35,987 bases of DNA from Candidatus Thorarchaeota archaeon (lineage in GTDB: Archaea; Asgardarchaeota; Thorarchaeia; Thorarchaeales; Thorarchaeaceae): contig PRDH01000058.1 of the NCBI GenBank assembly GCA_003345545.1, forward strand, positions 1-35,987. Direction: 5' to 3'. This document shows, one piece after another, positions 17,087-25,500 of the stretch (position 1 is the first letter of the stretch; each line of letters opens with the position of its first letter). Both the position numbers and the translations under genes were made by a program. The notes beneath the pieces were generated by a model, which did no database searches, was not told the DNA's origin, and worked only from the letters and a program-made list of their open reading frames with translations.

Positions 17087-17786
17087 GTCACTTGCGACAG
17101 CAACCGAATCGCTGTTCCGACTACATCCCAGAATATTGAATGATACCATAGGGAAGTTGTTTCTTCCTCAGCAGGTTAGTCTCTTTCACGGACGAGAACG
17201 TGCGCCGCTCAGCATACTCGCTCACACAATAGCGGTTTCTGCTGCCAGAATTGAAAACGCAAGTTGTGCATTCTTGGACTCAGGAACGAACTATTGCCCA
17301 GCGCTCATTCGAGCACTCTGCGATTCAAAGAAAGAGTCAGCAGAACTACTGAAGAGAATCGTTGTGGGGCAGGTCTTCGGATTGGATGACGTTGTTGAGA
17401 AGGTTCAACTACTCTATGATATGGGCAACATTTCCTTAATCGTTCTTGATAGTATCACTGGCGCCCTGAACCTATCAGGAGCTCCCGGCAGCATCGGCCG
17501 TCAGAGAACACTCTTTGGCACCCTGGATGCCATTCGACACGCAAACAATTACCTGAATTCTCATGTCATGATTACTGACCATTCATCGCAAGACTGGACA
17601 TCTGGGGAGCCAACTCCCATTGGCGGGAATATTCTCTCGCATGCAGTCGACAGCGTGGTGCTTGTCGATAGATTGCGTCAAGGCGAAGAGCTCGTTCGTA
17701 TACTGATTGAACGAAGCTCATCTCCGACAGCAGCTCTTGGCGTTATAGTCAAAGCTGGACCGAAGGGAATCAGAAGCATCAGGTGA
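17070..17786 (+). CDS. RadA/RadB-like protein lacking a functional Walker A
   Basis: A protein of 238 aa with the RecA fold of RadA/RadB but a destroyed P-loop: where GxxxxGKT is expected, after the strand QVSLFHG, it reads GRERAPLS (residues 41-48), with no lysine/threonine pair. The rest is kept: a Walker B-like LIVLDSITGAL, and PIGGNILSHAVDSVVLVDR, which matches the RadA segment PVGGHxxxHAxxY closely. It probably cannot bind ATP in the usual way and may cap, seed or bridge filaments of the two other RecA-like proteins. TTG 17070 is taken as the start from its ribosome binding site. It overlaps the membrane protein gene by 17 bases and the FEN1-like gene begins a few bases after its end. 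Confidence 0.8.
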   Translation: MRAPLESLATATESLFRLHPRILNDTIGKLFLPQQVSLFHGRERAPLSILAHTIAVSAARIENASCAFLDSGTNYCPALIRALCDSKKESAELLKRIVVGQVFGLDDVVEKVQLLYDMGNISLIVLDSITGALNLSGAPGSIGRQRTLFGTLDAIRHANNYLNSHVMITDHSSQDWTSGEPTPIGGNILSHAVDSVVLVDRLRQGEELVRILIERSSSPTAALGVIVKAGPKGIRSIR

Positions 17787-17791
17787 GTTCC

Positions 17792-18787
17792 ATGGGTGTG
17801 AAGAACTGGGGCGATGATGTCATTCCGTGGAAGTGGATCTCAGCATCCTTCATCACTCCTGGAGCGATTGCCATAGATGTTCCAAACTATGTCACTCGAA
17901 GACTTGTCGTGATGCGTGAGAATGGTAAGCAAGAGGGCAGAATACCCCTGAATCACGTTGGTTTGTTTCTTAGCCTCCTCAAAGTTGCATTGGGTGTTCA
18001 CGTTCTTCCCGTCTTCATCTTTGATGGTCCTCCGGAATTACAGAAACGCAATCCGAATCCCGAACTAGTTGAGAAGGCTTCAGGTTTCTACAGAACATTC
18101 CAACAGGAAGGAGATCCCTTTAACGAAGAGATGTCTGCTGAGCTATGGGGAAGTCCTGCGCTCAGAGCGTATTTTGCTGCTGCGCATTTGAAAGACCTTG
18201 GGAGTATTGTGGGCGTTCCGATGCTTACAGCGCCTTCTGAAGCAGAGATGTTTGCAGCGGTTCTCTGTAGGGATGGAGCTGTAAGGACAGTTGTGTCAAA
18301 TGATGCTGATGCTCTGCTCTTTGGGAGCCCTCATGTCACGAAACAAATGCAGCTCTCATCAGGTCGCATTCTCTCTGTTGCATTGACCGAATTTGAGAAA
18401 CATCTTGGCCTCGACATCGAGCTCCTACGAGATCTTGCGGTCGTGTCAGGATGTGATTTTCATAAGAAGGGTGTTAGGGGTATTGGAGTGAAACGTGGAA
18501 CGGTCCTTCTTCGGCGATATGGAGGTCTCGAAAGATTGCTCAAGGCTCATGGCTACTCCCATACAGAGCGGACTGAGTTCATCGAGGCGAGGGAGGTATT
18601 TGATGAGGCTTCCTATATGTCCGCCAAAGATTTGTGTCTGAAACTGAACCCTCCGCTTGTGTCCAAGGTCATTAGATCCCTTGAGACTATCATGTCCTCG
18701 GAACGAGCAGAGACTATCGCCAGCAAGATAGTTACCCTATGGCGAGGTTTTAGCAACAGGCAGTCAACATTGGAGCAATGGCTCTAG
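17792..18787 (+). CDS. FEN1-like structure-specific nuclease with PIP box
   Basis: A 331-aa Rad2/XPG-family nuclease. FEN1 cuts 5' flaps and works with PCNA in replication and repair. ATG 17792 is chosen over GTG 17783 because FEN1 proteins begin with MGV and their exact N-terminus is functional; AGGTGA at 17781-17786 gives five bases of spacing. The acidic metal-binding residues are all present: D29, D78, E150, E152, D171, D173 and D222, in segments matching FEN1 (AIDVPNY, FIFDGPPEL, APSEAE, SNDADALLFG, SGCDFHKKGVRGIG). The C-terminus QSTLEQWL (324-331) is a PCNA-interaction motif. Length agrees with archaeal FEN1 (about 340 aa). It ends the operon and overlaps the convergent minus-strand gene by four bases. 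It may be a second FEN1 specialised for this system or the only one. Confidence 0.9.
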   Translation: MGVKNWGDDVIPWKWISASFITPGAIAIDVPNYVTRRLVVMRENGKQEGRIPLNHVGLFLSLLKVALGVHVLPVFIFDGPPELQKRNPNPELVEKASGFYRTFQQEGDPFNEEMSAELWGSPALRAYFAAAHLKDLGSIVGVPMLTAPSEAEMFAAVLCRDGAVRTVVSNDADALLFGSPHVTKQMQLSSGRILSVALTEFEKHLGLDIELLRDLAVVSGCDFHKKGVRGIGVKRGTVLLRRYGGLERLLKAHGYSHTERTEFIEAREVFDEASYMSAKDLCLKLNPPLVSKVIRSLETIMSSERAETIASKIVTLWRGFSNRQSTLEQWL

Positions 18788-20829
18788 AATCTCCTCTGTG
18801 TTGACCAGATGTCTTTCCAGCTCTGGCTGTCCCTATCTCTTATCTGATGAAGGACTGACATCCTATAGGTCTGCGAAGACTTGAGTCGCGCAGTGAAGGA
18901 GCTGTCTGATGCCTCCCCCATGATATCACGGAGTATCCCCGCAACATGATCATTCTTCTTCGCGGGCACCTGTATATGAGCTACTACGTCATTTGAGTTT
19001 CCGACCAGCAGCCTAACGAAGGGAAGTCGTCCAGTCACATCATCGATGAGAGAATCTCTTGACCTTCTGTCGTAGCAGTTCGCAACTGCCATCAATCCAT
19101 CAGGAAGCCCACAGAATTCCAGTGCTGGAAAGTAGACTCGATTCAGCACATAGTCATGCATCATCTGATGAAGCAGTCTATTAGCCGTCCGAATCGGGAA
19201 GTCTACTTGGTCAAGCAGCCATCTCCGCTGCGTTTTGGAACCCTCGAATCTCCACAGAATACTGAGAAGCTCTGTCTGCCTTTCTGTCAACGAAAACGGT
19301 TTGCTATCTATATGCAATGTAGAGTACTCAATAATTCTCTTCTTTCTCTTCTTCTTGGCTGAATCAGTGTCTCCAATATTCTCGAGATTCCACTTACCAG
19401 TCTGCATATCGAAGTAGTCCAGATTCATCGATATGATTTCATCCTCAACGACTGATTCATACGATCCCCCAGATAGAGAACTGACATCAGGCCCTTTGGT
19501 CTGGGACGGTTCAACATATACGGCGCAGCCACGGACTTTCTGTTCTGTCAAGACCATCCGCTCAACAAGCCCGTCGTTGAGTATCTCTGACCTCTGAAGA
19601 GGCGTGAATATGTACCTAAACCGAAGTCCGAGCTTTCGAAGAGACGGAATGTATCGCTCATGCAGAAAGTGCTCAAGCTTTTGTAGTGCATAATAAGCTG
19701 TGCGTCCTCTGAACTGAGACACTTGCTCAAGCTCGTTGGCGTTTAGGTTTCCGGAAGTATTTCGTTTGCTGAGATTCATGCAAAGCTTCGTGAGAGGCGC
19801 GTATTGCAGTAAGTTGATCTCTCGACGGAATAGTTGCAGGAGCTTCTCGTATTTGTTAGCTACTGGTCCATCAGGTCTGAGCGCCAGGACATCCAAACGA
19901 GTAGCTGACACAGAACGAACATCGATCTCTTCTTGGAGATGTACACTGAAACCCTTCAGCATCGCCAGCTCATCAGAGATCTCTCTCCTGAGAGCCGTCC
20001 TCAGCTTCTTGCTGTCAGAGTTTCTGGATTCGATTCTCCGATGCCACTCGTTCATCTTTCTGGAGAGAGGATCTGGTTGCGCTATGGAACCATCTAGTTT
20101 CGGATCTTGACCGAGGGCTTCATTGATCAGTTCCTTAGCTTGTCTTAGTCTTGTAGCGAGATCATCCCACGAGAACTTGCCGGAATAGACACCTAGTGCA
20201 CGATCGAGGGCATCAATCTTGACCTCTTCCATCATATAGACCCACAGACTGTATAGCCACGGAACGCTCTGATCGACTATCCGAGAGATGAAGTAAATGC
20301 TGAGGATTGCAGCTGACAAGGAATCCAGGCCCGGCATCACTACTGACCATTCTGCTGCCCTTGGCACATGCTCTGTGACAATCCTGCTGAGGGCATACGT
20401 GAGCGATTCGGCCTCTTCTGACTCCTCGTTCTCCTCTGCCACTTCCGAAACTGCTTCCTCATCTGTATTCTCTTCTTCCTTCACCTCCTTGGCCTTTCTT
20501 CCAAAGGTCTTGGGCAATAGTGACTTGACTTGTTCTCTGAGGGTTTCTCCTATGGGCTTGAGTGGTCTCATTCGAGTTGTTATCTCATCTATGACCCTTT
20601 CATAGTTGAGAGCTTTATTGAGCAACATTGGCGTGACTGCACGGTTAGGGAGAGGCGACAGACAGAAGGTCTTCTCGAACAGCGTTTCATCTAGTCTGCC
20701 TGAGTCCGTTTTCCAGGACGATGAGTCCAGGACTATGTGCCGGAGTGTATTGAGATCAGAAGTCCGTCTGCTTCTCTTCATCCATTCCAAGTAGTTTTGC
20801 CTTTTCTCAGTCAAGCTTCCATCTGTCAT
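18784..20829 (-). CDS. Large protein with winged-helix and ACT/RAM-like C-terminus (681 aa)
   Basis: A large minus-strand protein convergent with the operon and overlapping its last gene by four bases. ATG 20829 is preferred: the in-frame GTG 20862 would lie upstream of the start site expected from the TATA-like motif. The N-terminal third has a highly acidic stretch (residues about 115-145), followed by helical regions with coiled-coil character. The C-terminal part has a winged-helix-like segment (LTERQTELLSILWRFEG and following), then a section with alternating strands (FVRLLVGNSNDVVAHIQVP) that resembles the sensor half of Lrp/AsnC-type regulators. The same two-part C-terminus is found in the 30338-32311 gene (matching YFP, GL, LP, SN and VP positions). 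It is probably a DNA-binding regulator; target and signal are unknown. Confidence 0.72.
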   Translation of the reverse strand: MTDGSLTEKRQNYLEWMKRSRRTSDLNTLRHIVLDSSSWKTDSGRLDETLFEKTFCLSPLPNRAVTPMLLNKALNYERVIDEITTRMRPLKPIGETLREQVKSLLPKTFGRKAKEVKEEENTDEEAVSEVAEENEESEEAESLTYALSRIVTEHVPRAAEWSVVMPGLDSLSAAILSIYFISRIVDQSVPWLYSLWVYMMEEVKIDALDRALGVYSGKFSWDDLATRLRQAKELINEALGQDPKLDGSIAQPDPLSRKMNEWHRRIESRNSDSKKLRTALRREISDELAMLKGFSVHLQEEIDVRSVSATRLDVLALRPDGPVANKYEKLLQLFRREINLLQYAPLTKLCMNLSKRNTSGNLNANELEQVSQFRGRTAYYALQKLEHFLHERYIPSLRKLGLRFRYIFTPLQRSEILNDGLVERMVLTEQKVRGCAVYVEPSQTKGPDVSSLSGGSYESVVEDEIISMNLDYFDMQTGKWNLENIGDTDSAKKKRKKRIIEYSTLHIDSKPFSLTERQTELLSILWRFEGSKTQRRWLLDQVDFPIRTANRLLHQMMHDYVLNRVYFPALEFCGLPDGLMAVANCYDRRSRDSLIDDVTGRLPFVRLLVGNSNDVVAHIQVPAKKNDHVAGILRDIMGEASDSSFTARLKSSQTYRMSVLHQIRDRDSQSWKDIWSTQRRF

Positions 20830-20870
20830 CCGTTTTCGTTCTCTGTGTCGCCCTTGAGACACATGTACGC

Positions 20871-20925
20871 TTTTGTAAATAGCGGCTAGTGGCTCTCTCT
20901 GGGAATTTACGTGCTTATTAATGTC
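20871..20925. promoter_or_regulatory. Divergent promoter region with two TATA-like motifs
   Basis: On the minus strand, TATTTACA at 20876-20883 would place transcription start near 20853, about 25 bases before ATG 20829. On the plus strand, TTATTAATG at about 20917-20925 lies roughly 25 bases before ATG 20943, so that gene is probably read from a leaderless or nearly leaderless transcript. Assignments are by eye. Confidence 0.4.
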
Positions 20926-20942
20926 AATTCAGACCAATTGAT

Positions 20943-21521
20943 ATGAAGCAGAATCAACTTACACTTGTCGCTCGGGAATCAGTGGCTGACTTCTCAGAAT
21001 CGACTCTTACCGATACCTTGACCGAGAGCCTATGGGATATCACCAAGAATCACACACTGAATATTATCTTGCGGGAGCCCGCTCTCCTTGAACTCGCTAG
21101 TCGAAGGGATCCCGGCGTCATTGTCTTTTGTGACTACCTGCTTCATTCTGAGGACCAGGAGTGTTGGTTCTCAGCTCTCAAGGCACTAGAGGCTCTGAAC
21201 ACATATGAGGCTGCACAACGACTTCTCATTCTGTGCGGGGATTCTGGGACAGGTGACAGAAAGATAGTCCTGAATGTGTTGGCTCGTGTTCTGACATCAT
21301 CACAACGTGAAGGCTTTAGGAGGCTCTTACGCTCCATTCTGGCTCCCGGAGAACTTGATATATCCAGATGGACGTCCACAGCCTTGCGTGTTCTCGAGTC
21401 AGTATGTCACGAGCTTGGAATTCTTCTCGAAGATACCACAGGAAAGCTCTATGAAACAAACAGATTCGAAGCCGCAGAAATGCAGTTTGGTACCTTGAGA
21501 AAGAACAAGAGGGCACTATAG
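20943..21521 (+). CDS. Small helical-repeat-like protein (192 aa)
   Basis: ATG 20943 has no ribosome binding site but sits about 25 bases after a TATA-like motif, which fits a leaderless mRNA. The protein is almost wholly helical, with paired helices of the HEAT/ARM kind: LLELASRRDPGVIVFCDYLL, then CWFSALKALEALNTYEAAQR, then KIVLNVLARVLTSSQREGFR. Such repeats normally bind other proteins. There is no membrane segment or catalytic motif, and I cannot name a family. It is divergent from the large winged-helix-type gene and may share its regulation. A T-rich terminator follows the stop. Confidence 0.75.
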   Translation: MKQNQLTLVARESVADFSESTLTDTLTESLWDITKNHTLNIILREPALLELASRRDPGVIVFCDYLLHSEDQECWFSALKALEALNTYEAAQRLLILCGDSGTGDRKIVLNVLARVLTSSQREGFRRLLRSILAPGELDISRWTSTALRVLESVCHELGILLEDTTGKLYETNRFEAAEMQFGTLRKNKRAL

Positions 21522-21548
21522 CCCTTATTGACGCATTTAAAGGAATCA

Positions 21549-21560
21549 TTCTTCTTTTTT
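21549..21560 (+). terminator. T-tract transcription terminator
   Basis: TTCTTCTTTTTT about 28 bases after the stop of the small helical protein gene. Archaeal RNA polymerase stops at such runs without needing a hairpin. The next plus-strand gene starts about 170 bases later, which supports an end of transcription here. Confidence 0.55.
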
Positions 21561-21720
21561 GGCTGCAGAAATGAGTCAAAATTGCCTATTTGATTCTATA
21601 CGAGCTGATGTTCGATTTCTAAAGACTTGGACAATGCTTTGAGTCCAAGACTCCTTGTTACAATGTGAGAGAATAATGTACAGCACATTCGATATGCATG
21701 ACCATCTGCCCATCGAGCAA

Positions 21721-21728
21721 AGGAGGAG
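21721..21728 (+). promoter_or_regulatory. Ribosome binding site deciding the start at TTG 21734
   Basis: AGGAGGAG five bases before TTG 21734. It favours this start over the in-frame ATG 21698, which has no site and would add a polar segment before the first membrane helix. A TATA-like AATAATG near 21672-21678 would give a leader of about 35 bases. Confidence 0.5.
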
Positions 21729-21733
21729 TTGCT

Positions 21734-22327
21734 TTGCAGGCTGATCTTCTTACACTAATGACTGCGAACCTACTCTTCTCTGTGAAGATCACGCCATTGG
21801 TAGTAGTGATTGCCACCCTGATTCGTTCCTTCCTTCTCTTCTCAGGAAACAAGAGAGCGTTCAAGTCCTGGACTAGGAATGCTCTCCTATCAGCTGTTAC
21901 CATCGTGTTTCTTCCGGGCAGCATTGTGAACACTGCAGTTCGATATGTAGTGTGTTCACTCTTCAAGATTGACCTGAATGGCGTCGGTGCCGGAAGCACA
22001 TACGCTGAGCTCAACCTCTTTTTGAAGGTCGATTCTCCTCCGCGCGTGGCTATTCTCATTTCTGCCCTCTATGTCAGCACAGTTGCATCTATCTTCATTG
22101 GATTCTCACTGCTTGTTCTTCCGGTGGTATTCGTTGCTGGTGCTCCTCTTCAGCTACTTTGTTGGTACTTGGCACTCGCAGTGCTTTTCAACAGCTCACT
22201 TCGCGGAGGCGATGTATCCCTGCTCGGAGCTGCGCTGCATGGTCATCCCCGAAGAGGCATTGCTGAACTCATTATTGCTGTCGTTATTCTTGCAGTCTTC
22301 TATTCATTCGTGGGGGTTGGAGTATGA
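21734..22327 (+). CDS. Polytopic membrane protein of unknown function
   Basis: A protein of about 197 aa (209 if ATG 21698 is used) with five to six hydrophobic helices. They include ITPLVVVIATLIRSFLLF near the start, ALLSAVTIVFLPGSIVNTAV, AILISALYVSTVASIFIGF and, at the end, LIIAVVILAVFYSFVGVGV. Short charged loops lie between them. No family or catalytic motif is recognised. I looked for the cysteine and arginine pattern of archaeosortases, because a surface protein with a C-terminal anchor follows, and did not find it. The stop overlaps the ATG of the next small ORF (ATGA). It may help export, anchor or assemble the giant surface protein encoded two genes downstream; this is inference from the operon. 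Confidence 0.75.
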   Translation: MQADLLTLMTANLLFSVKITPLVVVIATLIRSFLLFSGNKRAFKSWTRNALLSAVTIVFLPGSIVNTAVRYVVCSLFKIDLNGVGAGSTYAELNLFLKVDSPPRVAILISALYVSTVASIFIGFSLLVLPVVFVAGAPLQLLCWYLALAVLFNSSLRGGDVSLLGAALHGHPRRGIAELIIAVVILAVFYSFVGVGV

Positions 22328-22509
22328 GTCCTATACGAAACAATCGATTAATCATGTCCCGGGTCGATCCTTTCCCCGACGAACCACACCGCTTTCTACC
22401 ACGCTGGACCTGCATCTTGATGCAATTCCTGACCCGTCTTTTCCTAGAAGGTCGACCCGTCGGACACCCTCTCATCAAGCTCGAAGAATCTGGAGTGGAT
22501 ATCCTATGA
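22324..22509 (+). CDS. Small hypothetical protein (61 aa) with ATGA overlaps on both sides
   Basis: The ATG at 22324 overlaps the stop of the membrane protein, and its own TGA (22507-22509) overlaps the ATG of the giant surface protein. Two such overlaps in a row are hard to explain by chance and suggest a translated linker ORF that couples the two large genes. The sequence is arginine and proline rich with a short hydrophobic middle (CILMQFLTRLFL); no family is recognised. An alternative is that the ORF is translated only to bring ribosomes to the next start and that the peptide has no role. No strong ribosome binding site is present. Confidence 0.5.
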   Translation: MSPIRNNRLIMSRVDPFPDEPHRFLPRWTCILMQFLTRLFLEGRPVGHPLIKLEESGVDIL

Positions 22510-25500
22510 TAAAACGAGCAATCATCTTCTCCTTATTCGCATGCATTATTTTGTTTGCTATTCCGACGGACCCAGTCATAGTTCCAACTGGCATTACAGC
22601 AGAAAATCAGTTTGATGTGCGGGATACTGATTTGGGCGCTGCTGACATTGGTATCACACTTCAAAGCAATCCTTACATTGTCTTAGAACTCACTTCGGGC
22701 GATGTGCCTGGCCGAGGAGATGCATGGTCTCAGCTATTGAGTTCCAAGGGAGTGGCAAACGTGCCACTGAGGATTGATGATGTTCTATTGAATCCCTCTA
22801 TGATATCGGGCACGCCTGCAATTCTTCTTGATGGAAGCCTTGGATCCTACAGCGGAGATCTAGTTCCACAGGCTCTGATTGACTTGCTCATCCGCGAAGA
22901 TACATCTCTGATACTTACCGGACGTTCGGCCTGGCTATTGCACAGATACTCGGGCCGGGGTTCACCCTCTCTGACCGCTCCAGCTGAAACGATACTACTC
23001 GACTCGCCCGCGTACTCTGGAGCGGTCTTCCTATCACAGCCTGAGTCTCTTACGGTTGGCTTGCCTCTCACATTTGAGAACGGACTAGTCCTTCCAATAG
23101 ATGAATCTCAAACTGAGATGTCACGACTCGTGAATCTTACTCTGAGCGCAGACTCCTCGACTATCGCTGCTCTCAGACATGACTCATGGCCGCTCGATGT
23201 CTTCCTGTTCGCACCAGAAACTCCTGATCTCTTGACATCGACCGGAGCAGGACTTCTCGTGAACGTCATTGCATTCTGTACTGCGATACGTGAGTCTTCA
23301 ACGGCATCCGTTCTATCAGGGCTTCAGACCAAGCAGGGTGCTCTTCTTGCAGGAGGGATGAGATACACGCATGAGCCCACGATTTCGTCTACGTATTTTG
23401 CAGTGCATACAATGGAGGCTCTCCTTGGGGGTTCTTTGTGGGAGAACTGGGTGTTGACAAACGCACCGATGGTTCAAGGCATCCTTACGAGTCTTCTTGT
23501 GGACTATGGCTCAGAAACAGGCTTCATGACATCAGTTACAGATGCCGTTGTTGACTGCAGGAGCACAGCTCAAGGCCTATGGCTTGTAAGCGAAATGAGT
23601 CTCACTGCTTCTTTCGCTGTCAGTGAGATTGTTGCATACCTGAGGACACGACAGAGTCCGGATGGAGGATTCGAGAACTATGTTACCACAACCTATCACG
23701 TCACCGAATCACTATGGGCTTCAGAACGTCTCTCCAGCATCGATACGGACCAGCTGGAGCTCTGGCTACGGTCCTTGGTCATTGACGGGTCAAAGACCTC
23801 AGTTCCTGATTTCTGGGGTGCAATAGGTTCGAATCCCGCGAGCACCTCCCCGTTGAACAACTACGCGACAGAGTATCTGAGGTCTCTATTCTTCCTCGGG
23901 AAGGCGCACACAGATCCTTCAAAGTTGACAAGCTGGATTCTGACCAGAACCTCAAATGGCGACGGCTCATTCAGGAATTCAGTAGGCCTTGATGAGGAGG
24001 TCGTGACTGGCACAGCTTCGGCTTTGACAAGCATGCAGATGCTCGGCACTCTGAGCGGGCTGAACAGGACCTCTGGACTAGGCTGGTTCACAAGTAACCA
24101 GCTTGTATCAGGTGGTTTCGGTTTAAAGACTGCTGCGTCTGATCTTGTCGGCAAGACACGCGAGACCTCTCGAGTGGGCACCTGCCTCAGGGCGCTTGGA
24201 GAGACCTCAGGTCCTCTTGCGGCCGGAGCTGTTGTTTTTGTCGATTCAATCATGACCGATGTGGCGTTTGAACCCATGGCCCCTCTGTCCTCGCTCATGT
24301 GGACAAGCTGGCTTCTCGAAGCAAGTAGGTTGGTACATGCATCTCAGAGCGTGGACCTTGACCTAGCCCGAAACTACATCTCCTATTTTGCCGAGCCATC
24401 CACGTTCACTGTCTATCCGTTTTGGGAGAACCTCACCACCATGAGTTCACCTGAGTATGGTGCAAACCAGTATAGGACTAAGAGTATCTGGATACAATAC
24501 TTCGGAGTTTCTGCAGCTCGTTCTCTTGGCATAGAACCTGGTTCAACTGTTGTTTCAGACATCCTCCTATATCTCTCGCAGAGTCAATATACCACTGGAC
24601 ACTACAGACCAACGTCGCTCGCAGGCACAGCTCACATGCAGCACTCAGCTGCAGCTGTGGAAACTCTCTATGTTTTGGATGAGCTTGACACGATCCCCTA
24701 TAGAGCGGCCTTGGAGACGGCCATTCTCTCGACGTATGGCACTGGTTCGTGGAGTACTACTGGGTGGACTATCAAACCATTCGCTGATTCTCAACATGCA
24801 ATCGACTATCTGTCGACACGTGCTGCCATTCGTTTGGGAATTGTCACTCCTGTCATGGCTGCTGAGATTGCAGCCAGTGTAGCCGCGCGTCTACAGTACT
24901 CTGATCTCCTGGCTTTGAGCTGGGATGTTGCTACACTGTCCCTTTTGCAGACTTCGGGCTTCTCCGCAGGGCTTGAGTCCGTGGACACATCCCTTGTCCT
25001 CGATGCGCTGAAGTCGTTTCACTTTAACGATGGATGGTTCAATGCAACCATACTCTGGCAGCCTGTCTACACAATGAGTGTGCTCAAGATGGTGTCCATC
25101 CTGGGACTTCGATGTCTTCTCGATGACATTCCTGGTTCTTCATTCACTGCGAGCGCTGATCCGACAGCAGAACTTGGCACTGTGCTTGGTATCTCCATAA
25201 GTATAACCTCCTCGTCAGAGACTCACTCCGTCATAGTCAGAGCATTCGATGAATCGCTCTTGTTCAATGACGTCGGAAACAGCGATACTCTGCAGCTCCC
25301 GGTACCTGCAAACAGAGAGTATCTTGGTCCTTGGGGCATTTCGTTGATGATCTCCGATTGGGGCTCTTCTCGCGCCTTTGCTGCATTGGAGATTGTTCTC
25401 GAGGGAACCTTACAGAGTTCTGTGACGTTGACGGCTCCAGTTGTTAAAATGGGAGCATTCCTAAATGGAACTATTCAATGGACACTCTTAGATGGCCTAG

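Noticed and set aside
2978..18787. Possibility that the operon is a conjugative element or virus
   Set aside because: No relaxase, integrase, capsid, terminase, attachment site or flanking repeat was seen, and codon use looks like that of neighbouring genes.
21734..22327. Idea that the membrane protein is an archaeosortase for the surface protein
   Set aside because: The characteristic catalytic cysteine and arginine motifs are not present in its helices.
22071..22505. In-frame extension of the giant surface protein upstream of ATG 22506
   Set aside because: It overlaps the membrane protein and the 61-codon ORF, and the signal peptide begins exactly at ATG 22506.
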